Origin: Moraxella atlantae NBRC 14588
Lineage (GTDB): Bacteria > Pseudomonadota > Gammaproteobacteria > Pseudomonadales > Moraxellaceae
DNA: 36,349 nt
Direction: 5' to 3'
Assembly (NCBI RefSeq): GCF_001591265.1
Contig: NZ_BCUL01000015.1
Location: forward strand, 1 to 36,349
In this document: in pieces, positions 23,494-31,294 of the stretch
How the letters are laid out: every line of letters starts with the position of its first letter
How positions within the stretch are numbered: position 1 is the first letter of the stretch
Program-made: the position numbers and the translations under genes
The notes under the pieces: model-generated
The model's input: the letters and a program-made list of their open reading frames with translations, nothing else
Told to the model about the DNA's origin: nothing
Databases searched by the model: none

Positions 23494-23522
23494 GTTACAC
23501 TAAGCCGTTGTAACCGCTTTTT
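23494..23522 (+). terminator. Terminator after the comEA-like gene
   Basis: GTTACA (23494-23499) and TGTAAC (23509-23514) with a 9-nt loop, then CGC and five T's. The T-run merges with the start of a solitary IS right end, so an IS appears to have landed in the terminator tail. Confidence 0.6.
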
Positions 23523-23571
23523 ATCGTCTTGTAGAAGGAATCCCCTCACTTTAGGGAGGGGAGGAAGTCAA
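23523..23571 (+). mobile_element. Solitary right end of the IS605-type element
   Basis: From CGTCTTGTAGAAGG to the terminal TCAA (23568-23571) the sequence is nearly identical to the right ends at 7081-7129 and 17939-17990, including the CCCCTC/GAGGGG hairpin. No left-end hairpin precedes it; TTTTATC next to the comEA terminator may be the residue of one. It is a deletion remnant placed between comEA and pcnB. Confidence 0.8.
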
Positions 23572-23620
23572 CACCACCTCTTCACGGTCAAATCACGCGA
23601 CTTTGAAGAATTATCCCACC

Positions 23621-23644
23621 CGTTTGCAAGCTATATTGCAAACG
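23621..23644. promoter_or_regulatory. 9-bp inverted repeat upstream of pcnB (operator-like)
   Basis: CGTTTGCAA (23621-23629) and TTGCAAACG (23636-23644), a perfect palindrome with the 6-nt centre GCTATA, 31 nt before the pcnB start. It could be a binding site for a dimeric regulator or a leader hairpin; no T-run follows, so it is not a terminator. Confidence 0.4.
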
Positions 23645-23675
23645 TGGCTTGAAACATCGTCAATGGCAGTTGTGC

Positions 23676-25877
23676 ATGGCAAAAAAAAACCCGTCGTTTT
23701 CCCCTCGCGCTTCTCGTAAAACCGCAATGCAACCACAGGGTACAGGCTTGACGCTTGACCCCAATTTTAACCCCACACAAGCGCGTAAAGCCGCCGCGCA
23801 TGACGCGCGCAAGCTTGGGCTGCAGCGTGGCGATTTGCCCAATTCGATCAAAGAAGTCATTGCCACGCTGACGCAAGCAGGTTTTGAGGCGTATATCGTT
23901 GGTGGTGGCGTGCGTGATTCATTGCTTGGGCTTGTACCAAAGGATTTTGACGCAGTCACCGATGCCACACCTGCCCAAATCAAAGAAGTGTTTGGCAAGC
24001 GTTGTCGGATTATCGGGCGGCGGTTTTTGCTGTGTCACGTGTATTCGGGGCGCGACATGATTGAGGTGGCAACATTTCGCGCACCACCCAGTGATAGCAA
24101 CCACACCACCCAAGACGGTATGATTGTCCGCGACAACGTGTGGGGCAATATTTTTCAAGACGTGGTACGTCGTGATTTTTCCATCAACGCGCTGTATTAT
24201 CAGCCACTTGATGGTGTGGTGTATGATTTTTGTGGGGGGCTTGCTGATATTGAGGCAGGCGTGCTGCGCCTACTGGGCGATACCCAAAAACGTATTGAAG
24301 AAGACCCTGTGCGTCTGCTGCGCGCGCTGCGGTTTAAGGCAAAATTGGGCTTTGGTTTTGATGCCGCGCTTGAGCGTCAGTTTAGCAGCCAAAATTGGGC
24401 GTTATTGGCGCAAGTATCGCCCCATCGTTTGTACGATGAAACCCAAAAAATGTTCACAGGCGGATATCTGCGCGCGCTGCTGCCGCTGCTGTTTGATTAT
24501 GGCGCACTGGCGCAGTTGTTGTTTTATCCGCCGACTATGCTCACGCCACTGGTTGAGCAAGTCATGATCAACACCGACAAGCGTATTGGTGGCGGCAAAA
24601 GTATCAATCCTGCATTTTTTTATGCTGCGATTTTGTGGGAAAACTATTTATATTTATTAGAAAAATATAAGAAAAATTCGCCATTTGTCGAGGCGCAAGT
24701 ACAAGCCGCCAACAAGGTTTTGGACAAACAACGCCCGATTACCGCCATGCCGAAGTTCGCCGAGCAGTTTATCAAGGATATTTGGCTGATGCAGACACGG
24801 CTTGCCAATCCGCGTAAGAAAAATTTGCTCAAACTGTTTGAAAATCCGCGCTTTCGGGCGGCGTTTGATTTTTTGCTGTTGCGTGAGCAAGTCGAGGCGC
24901 GTAACCGCACACTTGCCGAGCAGCACGGGCAGGCGGTGACACTGGACGATGAGAGCACCAACGGCATGGGGCACTGGTGGGCGTGGTTTCAGACGTTGGG
25001 CAGCAAGCAGCAGATGCAAGCGATTGATGAATTTGACATCAACGCTGTGCGTACACGCTTTGGTAACATCGTCGCCCACACGCTGGATCATCACACCGAT
25101 GCGCAGGCGAACGACCCCGATAAACCTAACACCAATCAGGGCTTAAGCGAACAGCAGCAGCTAGAAAAAGACCAGTTGCGCCAATTGTCACTTGCCGACC
25201 ACGATAAGCCTGCCACCCCTGCCGAACCGCTGTGGCAAACCCAACACGCCGATGTCTGGCTAGACAATGTAGCGGATGATGCTGCCGATGAAATCGCCAG
25301 CGCAGACGATGAACCGCACTCACGCGCCAACCGTTCACGGCGCAATCGCAACACAACCACCCTTGCCAATACAGGTGTGCCCAACAAGCGTCGCCATCGC
25401 GTGCCAAGTTCTGACTTGTCGGTGCTAGAGCGTCGGCGATTGGCAACCGCTCAGCAAGCACCCACGCTACAGGCGCTTGCTACGGCTGGCGTGCCTAAGC
25501 CTGATTTGGTGGATGAAACCGTAATCACTGACAATCAAAGCACTGCGATCAGCGCAACCGAAGCCAACACCACCGAAACCAAAACGGGTACAAGCATACC
25601 ACCCAAAACCAAGCGCGCGCGTAAGCCCAAAAACGAACCTGCTGACGATCACGCCGTTACCGAAAGTAAGCCCAAAACCAAGCCAAAACGCAAAGCCAAA
25701 ACCACCGCCGCCAAAGACGCCGAGCAAGCCGACAGCACCGACAACGAGCAGCCAGCCAAGCCCAAGCGCGCGCGTAAGCCCAAGCCTGCGCCTGATAGTG
25801 ATGCCAGTGCAGCAGCCGATGATCAGCCGCCGCGCCGTCGTCGGCGCAAAACCACCGAGACACCCACCCATGACTAA
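23676..25877 (+). CDS. pcnB: Poly(A) polymerase I with long basic C-terminal tail
   Basis: PcnB adds 3' A-tails to RNA and promotes decay. About 733 residues from ATG 23676. The nucleotidyltransferase core has IVGGGVRDSLLGLVPKDFDAVTDATP (the DxD pair), RRFLLCHVYSGRDMIEVATFRAPP, RRDFSINALYYQPLDG and RIEEDPVRLLRALRFKAKLGF. The RNA-binding region follows to about residue 430. The usual family length is near 450-500; here 230-270 extra residues form an acidic, then strongly Lys/Pro/Arg/Thr-rich low-complexity tail with KPKRARKPK repeats. The ATG at 23649 is an alternative start, but MAKKNPSF is more plausible. It overlaps folK by 8 nt. Its upstream DNA contains an IS remnant, so the native promoter may be changed. 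Confidence 0.92.
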   Translation: MAKKNPSFSPRASRKTAMQPQGTGLTLDPNFNPTQARKAAAHDARKLGLQRGDLPNSIKEVIATLTQAGFEAYIVGGGVRDSLLGLVPKDFDAVTDATPAQIKEVFGKRCRIIGRRFLLCHVYSGRDMIEVATFRAPPSDSNHTTQDGMIVRDNVWGNIFQDVVRRDFSINALYYQPLDGVVYDFCGGLADIEAGVLRLLGDTQKRIEEDPVRLLRALRFKAKLGFGFDAALERQFSSQNWALLAQVSPHRLYDETQKMFTGGYLRALLPLLFDYGALAQLLFYPPTMLTPLVEQVMINTDKRIGGGKSINPAFFYAAILWENYLYLLEKYKKNSPFVEAQVQAANKVLDKQRPITAMPKFAEQFIKDIWLMQTRLANPRKKNLLKLFENPRFRAAFDFLLLREQVEARNRTLAEQHGQAVTLDDESTNGMGHWWAWFQTLGSKQQMQAIDEFDINAVRTRFGNIVAHTLDHHTDAQANDPDKPNTNQGLSEQQQLEKDQLRQLSLADHDKPATPAEPLWQTQHADVWLDNVADDAADEIASADDEPHSRANRSRRNRNTTTLANTGVPNKRRHRVPSSDLSVLERRRLATAQQAPTLQALATAGVPKPDLVDETVITDNQSTAISATEANTTETKTGTSIPPKTKRARKPKNEPADDHAVTESKPKTKPKRKAKTTAAKDAEQADSTDNEQPAKPKRARKPKPAPDSDASAAADDQPPRRRRRKTTETPTHD

Positions 25878-26373
25878 GACCAATTGGGTACGCTGCTATA
25901 TCGGCTTAGGGGCTAACCTCGCCAATGCGCTGGGTAGCCCGCGTGAGCATATCGCGCGTGCGATTGCAGCGTTTGAGCAATCAGCAGACTTTGACCAAGT
26001 GGCGGTGTCATCGTTGTATCAGTCGCGCGCGTATGGCGTGACTGACCAGCCTGACTTTATCAATGCGGTGCTACGCGCCCATACCACGCTTACACCACTG
26101 GCGTTGTTGGATTTTTGCCAATCGTTAGAGCAAGCGGCAGGGCGCGTGCGTGTACGGCATTGGGGTGAGCGCAGCTTGGATGTCGATGTGTTGCTGTACG
26201 CTGATAAGGTCATCAACGAGCCGCGTTTGACCGTGCCGCATGTTGAATTGACCTTGCGTAACTTTGTTGTCATTCCGCTGCTGGAGTTGGACAACGCTGT
26301 GACGGTAAACGGCCAACGACTGGCAGAGTTACCTGCTGCACAAGACTGGCAAGGGTTACTAACTGTTTATTGA
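25870..26373 (+). CDS. folK: 2-amino-4-hydroxy-6-hydroxymethyldihydropteridine pyrophosphokinase
   Basis: FolK transfers pyrophosphate from ATP to the pterin in folate synthesis. From ATG 25870, 167 residues: CYIGLGANLANALGSPREHI, YGVTDQPDFINAV and RHWGERSLDVDVLLYAD (the HPPK signature with the Asp pair), then LTVPHVELTLRNFVVIPLLEL. The start overlaps the pcnB stop (ATGACTAA), implying translational coupling. The stop codon TGA (26371-26373) sits exactly at the left inverted repeat of the IS607 element, so the last residues could have been changed by the insertion. The natural next genes, panB and panC, lie beyond the element. Confidence 0.93.
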   Translation: MTKTNWVRCYIGLGANLANALGSPREHIARAIAAFEQSADFDQVAVSSLYQSRAYGVTDQPDFINAVLRAHTTLTPLALLDFCQSLEQAAGRVRVRHWGERSLDVDVLLYADKVINEPRLTVPHVELTLRNFVVIPLLELDNAVTVNGQRLAELPAAQDWQGLLTVY

Positions 26374-26405
26374 AATCTACCTAAATCTATGCAATAATAC
26401 CTATT

Positions 26406-27020
26406 ATGAATAGATTAATAAGTATCAATCAAGCTTCACAGCAGTTAGGCGTGTCTATCTCAACCTTGCGCAGATGGGACGAAACAGGCGTACTTGTCGC
26501 AGAACGCACCCCAAAAGGGCATAGACGTTACGACATCAGCAAAATCAACCCTAACTTACTACACGGCCTGGGCGATAAAGACCGCAAAACCATAGCTTAT
26601 GCTCGTGTATCAAGCCACGACCAAAAAGAAGACCTACACCGTCAAATCCAAGTCTTAGAAACGTACTGTGCCAAACAAGGTTGGACGTATGAAATTATCA
26701 ACGACTTAGGTAGTGGCATGAACTACCACAAAAAAGGCTTAAAACAGCTACTTGATGGCATACTTGAGAACCAAATAGGGCGATTGGTACTTACCCACAA
26801 AGACCGTCTATTGCGCTTTGGAGCAGAACTTATCTTTGCCCTATGTGAAGCAAGAAACGTGGAAATCGTCATCATCAATCAAAGTGAAAACCCATCCTTT
26901 GAAGAAGAACTCGCCCAAGACGTACTCGAAATTATCACCGTATTTAGTGCTAGACTTTACGGCTCACGCAGTAAAAAAAATAAAAAACTACTCGAAGCCG
27001 TCAAAGAGGCTTTAGAATGA
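26406..27020 (+). CDS. tnpA: IS607 TnpA: serine recombinase with MerR-like HTH
   Basis: A 204-residue serine recombinase that catalyses IS607-type transposition. The N-terminal MerR-like helix-turn-helix (about 5-48) contains SINQASQQLGVSISTLRRWDETG and RTPKGHRRYD. The resolvase domain begins with KTIAYARVSSHDQKEDLHRQ (catalytic Ser69/70, Arg67) and includes LVLTHKDRLLRFG, the second arginine cluster. A basic C terminus ends in SRSKKNKKLLEAVKEAL. It appears intact. The stop overlaps the tnpB start. Confidence 0.93.
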   Translation: MNRLISINQASQQLGVSISTLRRWDETGVLVAERTPKGHRRYDISKINPNLLHGLGDKDRKTIAYARVSSHDQKEDLHRQIQVLETYCAKQGWTYEIINDLGSGMNYHKKGLKQLLDGILENQIGRLVLTHKDRLLRFGAELIFALCEARNVEIVIINQSENPSFEEELAQDVLEIITVFSARLYGSRSKKNKKLLEAVKEALE

Positions 27021-28174
27021 CAGTCATTCGTGGACACATTATTCGACTTGACCCTACCGACAAACAAGCCACCTACTTTGCTAAAGCTTGCGGTGTCGCT
27101 CGCCTTGCCTATAACTGGGCATTGGCAGAATGGCAAAACCAATACAAATTAGATAAAGCCTACCGTGACGACTGCCTAGCAAAAGGCATTGAAATTGACA
27201 TAACCAAACTAAACAAGCCATCGCAAGGCAGCTTGCGTAAACAGCTGAACGCCACCAAACGCACCCAATTTCCCTTTATGTTAGAAGTTACCAAATGTAG
27301 TCCACAGCTTGCCATCATGCAGTTAGGGAACGCATTCAAACGCTTTTTTAAAGGCGAAGCCAAATACCCACAATTTCGCAAAAAAGGCGTTGATGATAGA
27401 TTTAGCCTATCCAACGACCAATTTAGAATTGACGGCAAGCGTATAAAAATCCCTAATTTGGGTTGGGTGCGTATGTCTGAACCGCTACGTTATCACGGTA
27501 AAATCCTATCGGCTAAAATCTTTAAGAAAGGCGGTGATTGGTTTGTTAGTGTTGCTATTGAATTGGCAGATATTATCACGCCACTACCCAAAACAGGTAA
27601 AGCAGTTGGTATTGACTTAGGCATTACCGACTTAGCCGTGTTATCAGACGGCACAAAAATCCAAGCACCCCAACCGCTTAAACAGCAATTGCAAAAACTC
27701 AAACGTCTAAGCAAACAGCTTAGTCGCAAACAAAAAGGCTCAAACAATCGTGCCAAAGCGAAAACCAAGCTATCACGATTACACGCCAAAATTGGCAACA
27801 TACGCCAAGATTTTAGCCACAAGCTAACTACTCACTTAGTCAAAGAATACGACACCATTTGCATTGAGGATTTGAATGTAAGTGGTATGGTGCGTAACCG
27901 TAAATTGGCTAGGGCGATTAGTGATTTAGGCTTTTACGAGTTTAAACGCCAGTTGATTTACAAGGCAAACCAAGGGGGCAAAATCGTTAAAGAAGTGGAT
28001 AGATTTTATCCATCAAGTAAAACCTGCTCAAATTATGGCTTTATCATGGCTAAAGCGGATTTGACCTTAAACGTGCGTAACTGGCAATGCCCTAGCTGTC
28101 ATACCCAACATGACCGTGACATAAACGCCAGTATCAATATTTTAAACAACGCAACAAAAGTTTTAACTGTCTAG
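27017..28174 (+). CDS. tnpB: IS607 TnpB nuclease with altered zinc finger
   Basis: A 385-residue TnpB, the RNA-guided nuclease family ancestral to Cas12. RuvC-I is GIDLGITDLAVLSDG and RuvC-II is ICIEDLNVSGMVRN with the canonical Glu. RuvC-III is in HDRDINASINIL. Between them the zinc finger should be CSxC...CPSC, but it reads TCSNYGFI (Cys337, Tyr340): the second cysteine codon TGT is TAT at 28034-28036. The CPSC pair is intact. All catalytic acidic residues are present, so the protein may still fold, but zinc binding is probably weakened. The start overlaps the recombinase stop. Confidence 0.92.
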   Translation: MTVIRGHIIRLDPTDKQATYFAKACGVARLAYNWALAEWQNQYKLDKAYRDDCLAKGIEIDITKLNKPSQGSLRKQLNATKRTQFPFMLEVTKCSPQLAIMQLGNAFKRFFKGEAKYPQFRKKGVDDRFSLSNDQFRIDGKRIKIPNLGWVRMSEPLRYHGKILSAKIFKKGGDWFVSVAIELADIITPLPKTGKAVGIDLGITDLAVLSDGTKIQAPQPLKQQLQKLKRLSKQLSRKQKGSNNRAKAKTKLSRLHAKIGNIRQDFSHKLTTHLVKEYDTICIEDLNVSGMVRNRKLARAISDLGFYEFKRQLIYKANQGGKIVKEVDRFYPSSKTCSNYGFIMAKADLTLNVRNWQCPSCHTQHDRDINASINILNNATKVLTV

Positions 28175-28412
28175 GCAGTTAATAAGGCGGTGAGTTCCAC
28201 CGTGTCAGTCTATGGAGTTGATGTAAGACTTTAGCCCAATGGCGAGAGCAAACAACGGTGAAGTAGAAAGAAAACGCTAATTTTGCCATTTGGTAGATTT
28301 AGGTAGGTTTTTCGGAACGGCTAACTTTATTAACGGATTAACAAACATTAATGAAGCTCAACGTTTTTTTGCTTAAACATCATTTTAACCCTGATTGATG
28401 GAGCGTAGCGCC
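28175..28412. other. IS607 right end and panB leader
   Basis: 238 bases without a gene. Up to 28310 this is the IS607 3' region, with hairpins CGGTG/CACCG (28188-28192/28198-28202) and AGTCT/AGACT (28207-28211/28226-28230) that may belong to the guide RNA scaffold. From 28311 to 28399 it is the panB leader, AT-rich, with no clear promoter. GGAG at 28400-28403 is the ribosome binding site for panB. Confidence 0.5.
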
Positions 28413-29243
28413 ATGACCACACCTGCTGTGACCCAACCCCCTTCACCTGTGACCTTATCGACGCTCAAGCGTTACAAAAAAAATGCTGAGCCGTTTTCTT
28501 GTTTGACTTGCTATGAAGCAAGCTTTGCCGCCGCCATGCAGCAAGCGCAAATTGATACAATTTTAATTGGCGACAGCCTTGGCATGGTGGTGCAAGGGCA
28601 TGGCTCGACACTGCCCGTCACGGTGGCGGATATGGTCTATCACACCCAAAACGTCGCGCGAGCCAATAGCCATGCGCTGATTTTGTGTGATTTGCCGTTT
28701 TTGGCATATGCCACGTTGCCCGATGCAATTGCCAATAGCCGCGCGGTCATGCAAGCAGGGGCGCACGTGGTCAAAATCGAAGGCGGCGCAGAGCTCGTGC
28801 CGATCGTGCGCTTACTGGCGGACAACGGCGTGCCGACATGTGTACATTTGGGCTTGACACCGCAATCGGTCAATCTGTTTGGTGGCTACAAGGTGCAAGG
28901 CAAAACCGACAGCGCGGCGGCAAAACTGCTTGAAGATTGCCGTGCGGTGGTCGAGGCAGGGGCGGCGATCTTACTGCTTGAGTGCGTACCTGCGACGCTT
29001 GCTGCCCAAATCACCGCTGAATTTGCCGTGCCTGTGATTGGTATCGGCGCAGGTGCAGATTGTGACGGGCAAGTGCTCGTCATGCACGATATGTTGGGTG
29101 TGTACACGCGCAAACCTGCCAAATTTGTCAAAGATTTTTTGACCGATGACAGCAACCTAAGCGGCGATATCGTCGGCGCGTTTCGGGCGTATCATACTGC
29201 GGTGAAGACGCGCGCATTTCCAACCGCCGAGCACAGTTTTTAA
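28413..29243 (+). CDS. panB: 3-methyl-2-oxobutanoate hydroxymethyltransferase (ketopantoate hydroxymethyltransferase)
   Basis: PanB makes ketopantoate from 2-oxoisovalerate and methylene-THF, the first committed step to pantothenate and CoA. From ATG 28413 it has 276 residues. Family marks are FSCLTCYEASFAAAMQQAQIDTILIGDSLGMVVQGH, the metal-binding Asp/Glu positions in LCDLPFLAY and HVVKIEGG, CVHLGLTPQSVN and GIGAGADCDGQVLVMHDMLG. An upstream TTG/ATG (28395/28398) is in frame, but GGAG nine bases before 28413 decides the start. panC follows 50 nt later. The IS607 insertion separates it from folK, so it may now depend on read-through or a new promoter. Confidence 0.95.
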   Translation: MTTPAVTQPPSPVTLSTLKRYKKNAEPFSCLTCYEASFAAAMQQAQIDTILIGDSLGMVVQGHGSTLPVTVADMVYHTQNVARANSHALILCDLPFLAYATLPDAIANSRAVMQAGAHVVKIEGGAELVPIVRLLADNGVPTCVHLGLTPQSVNLFGGYKVQGKTDSAAAKLLEDCRAVVEAGAAILLLECVPATLAAQITAEFAVPVIGIGAGADCDGQVLVMHDMLGVYTRKPAKFVKDFLTDDSNLSGDIVGAFRAYHTAVKTRAFPTAEHSF

Positions 29244-29293
29244 GCATACTGTTTTGACAAGTTTTTTTAATGCATTGAAAAATGGAAAAACCC

Positions 29294-30139
29294 ATGCAAG
29301 TTTTTGATACCATCACCGCCCTACGCCGCGAATTGGCGTTGCACCGCCATCAGCGTATTGCCCTTGTGCCCACCATGGGCAATTTGCACGACGGGCATTT
29401 GGCGTTGGTACAAGCTGCCAAACAACATGCCGATGTCGTGGTGGTCAGTATTTTTGTCAATCCAACGCAGTTTGGCGCAGGTGAGGATTTTGACAGCTAT
29501 CCGCGCACGTTGGCGGCAGATGTGGCAAAGCTCAAAACCGTGGCAGCGGATCTGGTGTTCGCGCCCAGTGTTGGCGAGATGTACGCCAAATTGCCGCCTT
29601 CGGTCAGCGTGTTGGTCGGCAATATCAGCCAGATTTTGTGTGGGCGCACACGCCCAACGCATTTTGACGGAGTCGGGTTGGTGGTCAGTAAGCTATTAAA
29701 CATCGTACAGCCCGATGTCGCGGTGTTTGGCAAAAAAGATTATCAGCAGCTTGCCATCATCCGCCAGTTGGTCGCTGAGCTTAATTTTAATGTAGATATC
29801 ATCGGCGTGGATGTGCAGCGCGCGCCCGATGGGCTGGCGTTGTCATCGCGCAACCAGTACTTGACCGCCGATGAGCGCGCGCGCGCGCCGTATTTGCAGC
29901 AGTGTCTGCAACAACTGGCAACACAATTACAAACCGCCGCGTTTGCCGATTTTACCCAACTGGTTGATCATACGGTGGCGAATTTGAACGCATCGGGCTT
30001 TCGTGTGGATTATGTCGAGGTACGCGCACAATCGCTTGCCCCTGCTACAGCAAATACGGCGGATTTGGTGATTTTGGCGGCGGCATGGCTGGGTAAGGCG
30101 CGATTGTTGGACAATGTTGAGGTCACGCGCAAGCAGTAA
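29294..30139 (+). CDS. panC: Pantothenate synthetase
   Basis: PanC joins pantoate and beta-alanine using ATP. 281 residues from ATG 29294. It shows LVPTMGNLHDGHLALV (the HIGH-like adenylation motif), FVNPTQFGAGEDFDSYPRTL, LCGRTRPTHFDGVGLVVSKL, VFGKKDYQQL and LALSSRNQYL (the KMSKS-like part). An in-frame ATG at 29282 adds MEKP only; the GGAAA before 29294 and the usual start MQVF favour the shorter form. It is cotranscribed with panB; panD is not in the window. Confidence 0.95.
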   Translation: MQVFDTITALRRELALHRHQRIALVPTMGNLHDGHLALVQAAKQHADVVVVSIFVNPTQFGAGEDFDSYPRTLAADVAKLKTVAADLVFAPSVGEMYAKLPPSVSVLVGNISQILCGRTRPTHFDGVGLVVSKLLNIVQPDVAVFGKKDYQQLAIIRQLVAELNFNVDIIGVDVQRAPDGLALSSRNQYLTADERARAPYLQQCLQQLATQLQTAAFADFTQLVDHTVANLNASGFRVDYVEVRAQSLAPATANTADLVILAAAWLGKARLLDNVEVTRKQ

Positions 30140-30325
30140 TCGCCTTGGCTGAGCTCGTGCGCCGTTTTTGCATAAGTTTTTAACCAAAAAACAGAACGGG
30201 TAATGGTTTGGGGTGGTGTTTTTGGTGTTAGAATGCTTGTCAAATGATTAAAATTTGTCAGCATTTTGCTTGCAATCGTTCCATCTCAAATCACCTAACA
30301 TTTTACCATCAGGCAAAGGTGCTTT

Positions 30326-31270
30326 ATGCCAACTGTGCCACATCAGCCAAACACACCCACTGAGCCAGCCGACGTACATGCGCGCGGCAAACCGCAAACA
30401 CAGACACAAATTGTCATCGTATCGGGGCGTTCAGGCTCAGGTAAAACCACAGTACTCAGCATTTTGGCGGATTTTGGTTATTACACCATTGACAATCTGC
30501 CGCTGTCATTGGTGCCATTGGCGGCGCAAAAACTGGTCAATGACAGCGATATTCACCAATTAGCCTTTGGCATTGATGTGCGCACCCCACAGGCAGATTT
30601 GTCGGCATTTGCGCAAGTCTATGCCGAGCTTGTGACACACTATGGCAAGCAGACGGTCAAGGTGCTATACGTCACCGCACAAGAAAGCGTGTTGGTCGCG
30701 CGGTTTGATGCCAATCGCCGCGTGCATCCGCTGATGGCAAGCGCGCACAACCTACCCAATGCCATCCGCACCGAAACCCAGCTGCTTGAGCCCATCGCCC
30801 AACTGGCAGATATTCGCATTGATACCAGTACGCTCAACACCCACCACCTCAAAGAATTGGTGCGCGACCATCTGGGCGTTGCCAATGAAGTGACGGTCAA
30901 TCTGCTGTCATTTGGTTTTAAATACGGTAGCCCGATTGATGCGGATTTTTTGTTTGATGTGCGCACGTTGCCCAATCCGCATTGGCAAGCTCAGTTACAA
31001 CCCTTGACGGGACTGGATGCGGCGGTTCAGGCATTTTTTGCCACCTACCCCGAGGTGGACGCACTGCGCGATGACATTTTTACGTTTTTGGCGCGTTGGC
31101 TGCCCGAGTTTTTGCATAACAACCGCCATACGGTGACAATCGGTATTGGCTGTACGGGCGGCAAGCACCGTTCGGTGTATATCGCCGAGACATTGGGGGC
31201 GCGCTTGGCAGATACTCTGCCTGTTGGTATGGTGGTGCGCATTAAACATCGTGAAAAGTCTAAATGGTAA
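30326..31270 (+). CDS. rapZ: RNase adapter protein / nucleotide-binding protein RapZ
   Basis: RapZ, in enterics, directs RNase E to the GlmZ sRNA and so controls amino-sugar synthesis. It has 314 residues. The Walker A is VSGRSGSGKTTVL (about 32-44), DFGYYTIDNLPLSLVP follows, and the C-terminal domain has LSFGFKYGSPIDADFLFDVRTLPNPHW and IGIGCTGGKHRSVYIAE. The first 28 residues (Pro/Thr/Gln-rich) are an extension beyond the usual start, and an internal start is not obvious. It is followed 24 nt later by darP. The GlmZ pathway may not exist in this lineage, so the name is by homology. Confidence 0.93.
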   Translation: MPTVPHQPNTPTEPADVHARGKPQTQTQIVIVSGRSGSGKTTVLSILADFGYYTIDNLPLSLVPLAAQKLVNDSDIHQLAFGIDVRTPQADLSAFAQVYAELVTHYGKQTVKVLYVTAQESVLVARFDANRRVHPLMASAHNLPNAIRTETQLLEPIAQLADIRIDTSTLNTHHLKELVRDHLGVANEVTVNLLSFGFKYGSPIDADFLFDVRTLPNPHWQAQLQPLTGLDAAVQAFFATYPEVDALRDDIFTFLARWLPEFLHNNRHTVTIGIGCTGGKHRSVYIAETLGARLADTLPVGMVVRIKHREKSKW

Positions 31271-31294
31271 TTTTTTTAAATCAAGCAAACGATT

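Larger units (their letters stand above)
26373..28310 (+). mobile_element. Complete IS607-family element
   Basis: A serine-recombinase tnpA and a tnpB overlap by ATGA and are bounded by inverted sequences: 26373-26389 and 28294-28310, which match in 16 of 17 positions as inverted repeats. The true IS607 boundaries may differ by a few bases because these elements make no target duplication. The region between the tnpB stop (28174) and the right repeat is 120 bases and contains small hairpins (28188-28202, 28207-28230) where a TnpB guide RNA scaffold would end. It separates folK from panB. Confidence 0.85.

Noticed and set aside
23676-25877. Long antisense frames opposite the pcnB tail and core
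   Set aside because: They are shadows of the biased codon use of the real gene; no start signals or recognisable domains.
30140-30325. Promoter or terminator between panC and rapZ
   Set aside because: Several T-runs and imperfect inverted repeats (around 30230-30265) were examined, but none gave a convincing stem with T-tract or a -35/-10 pair with proper spacing.
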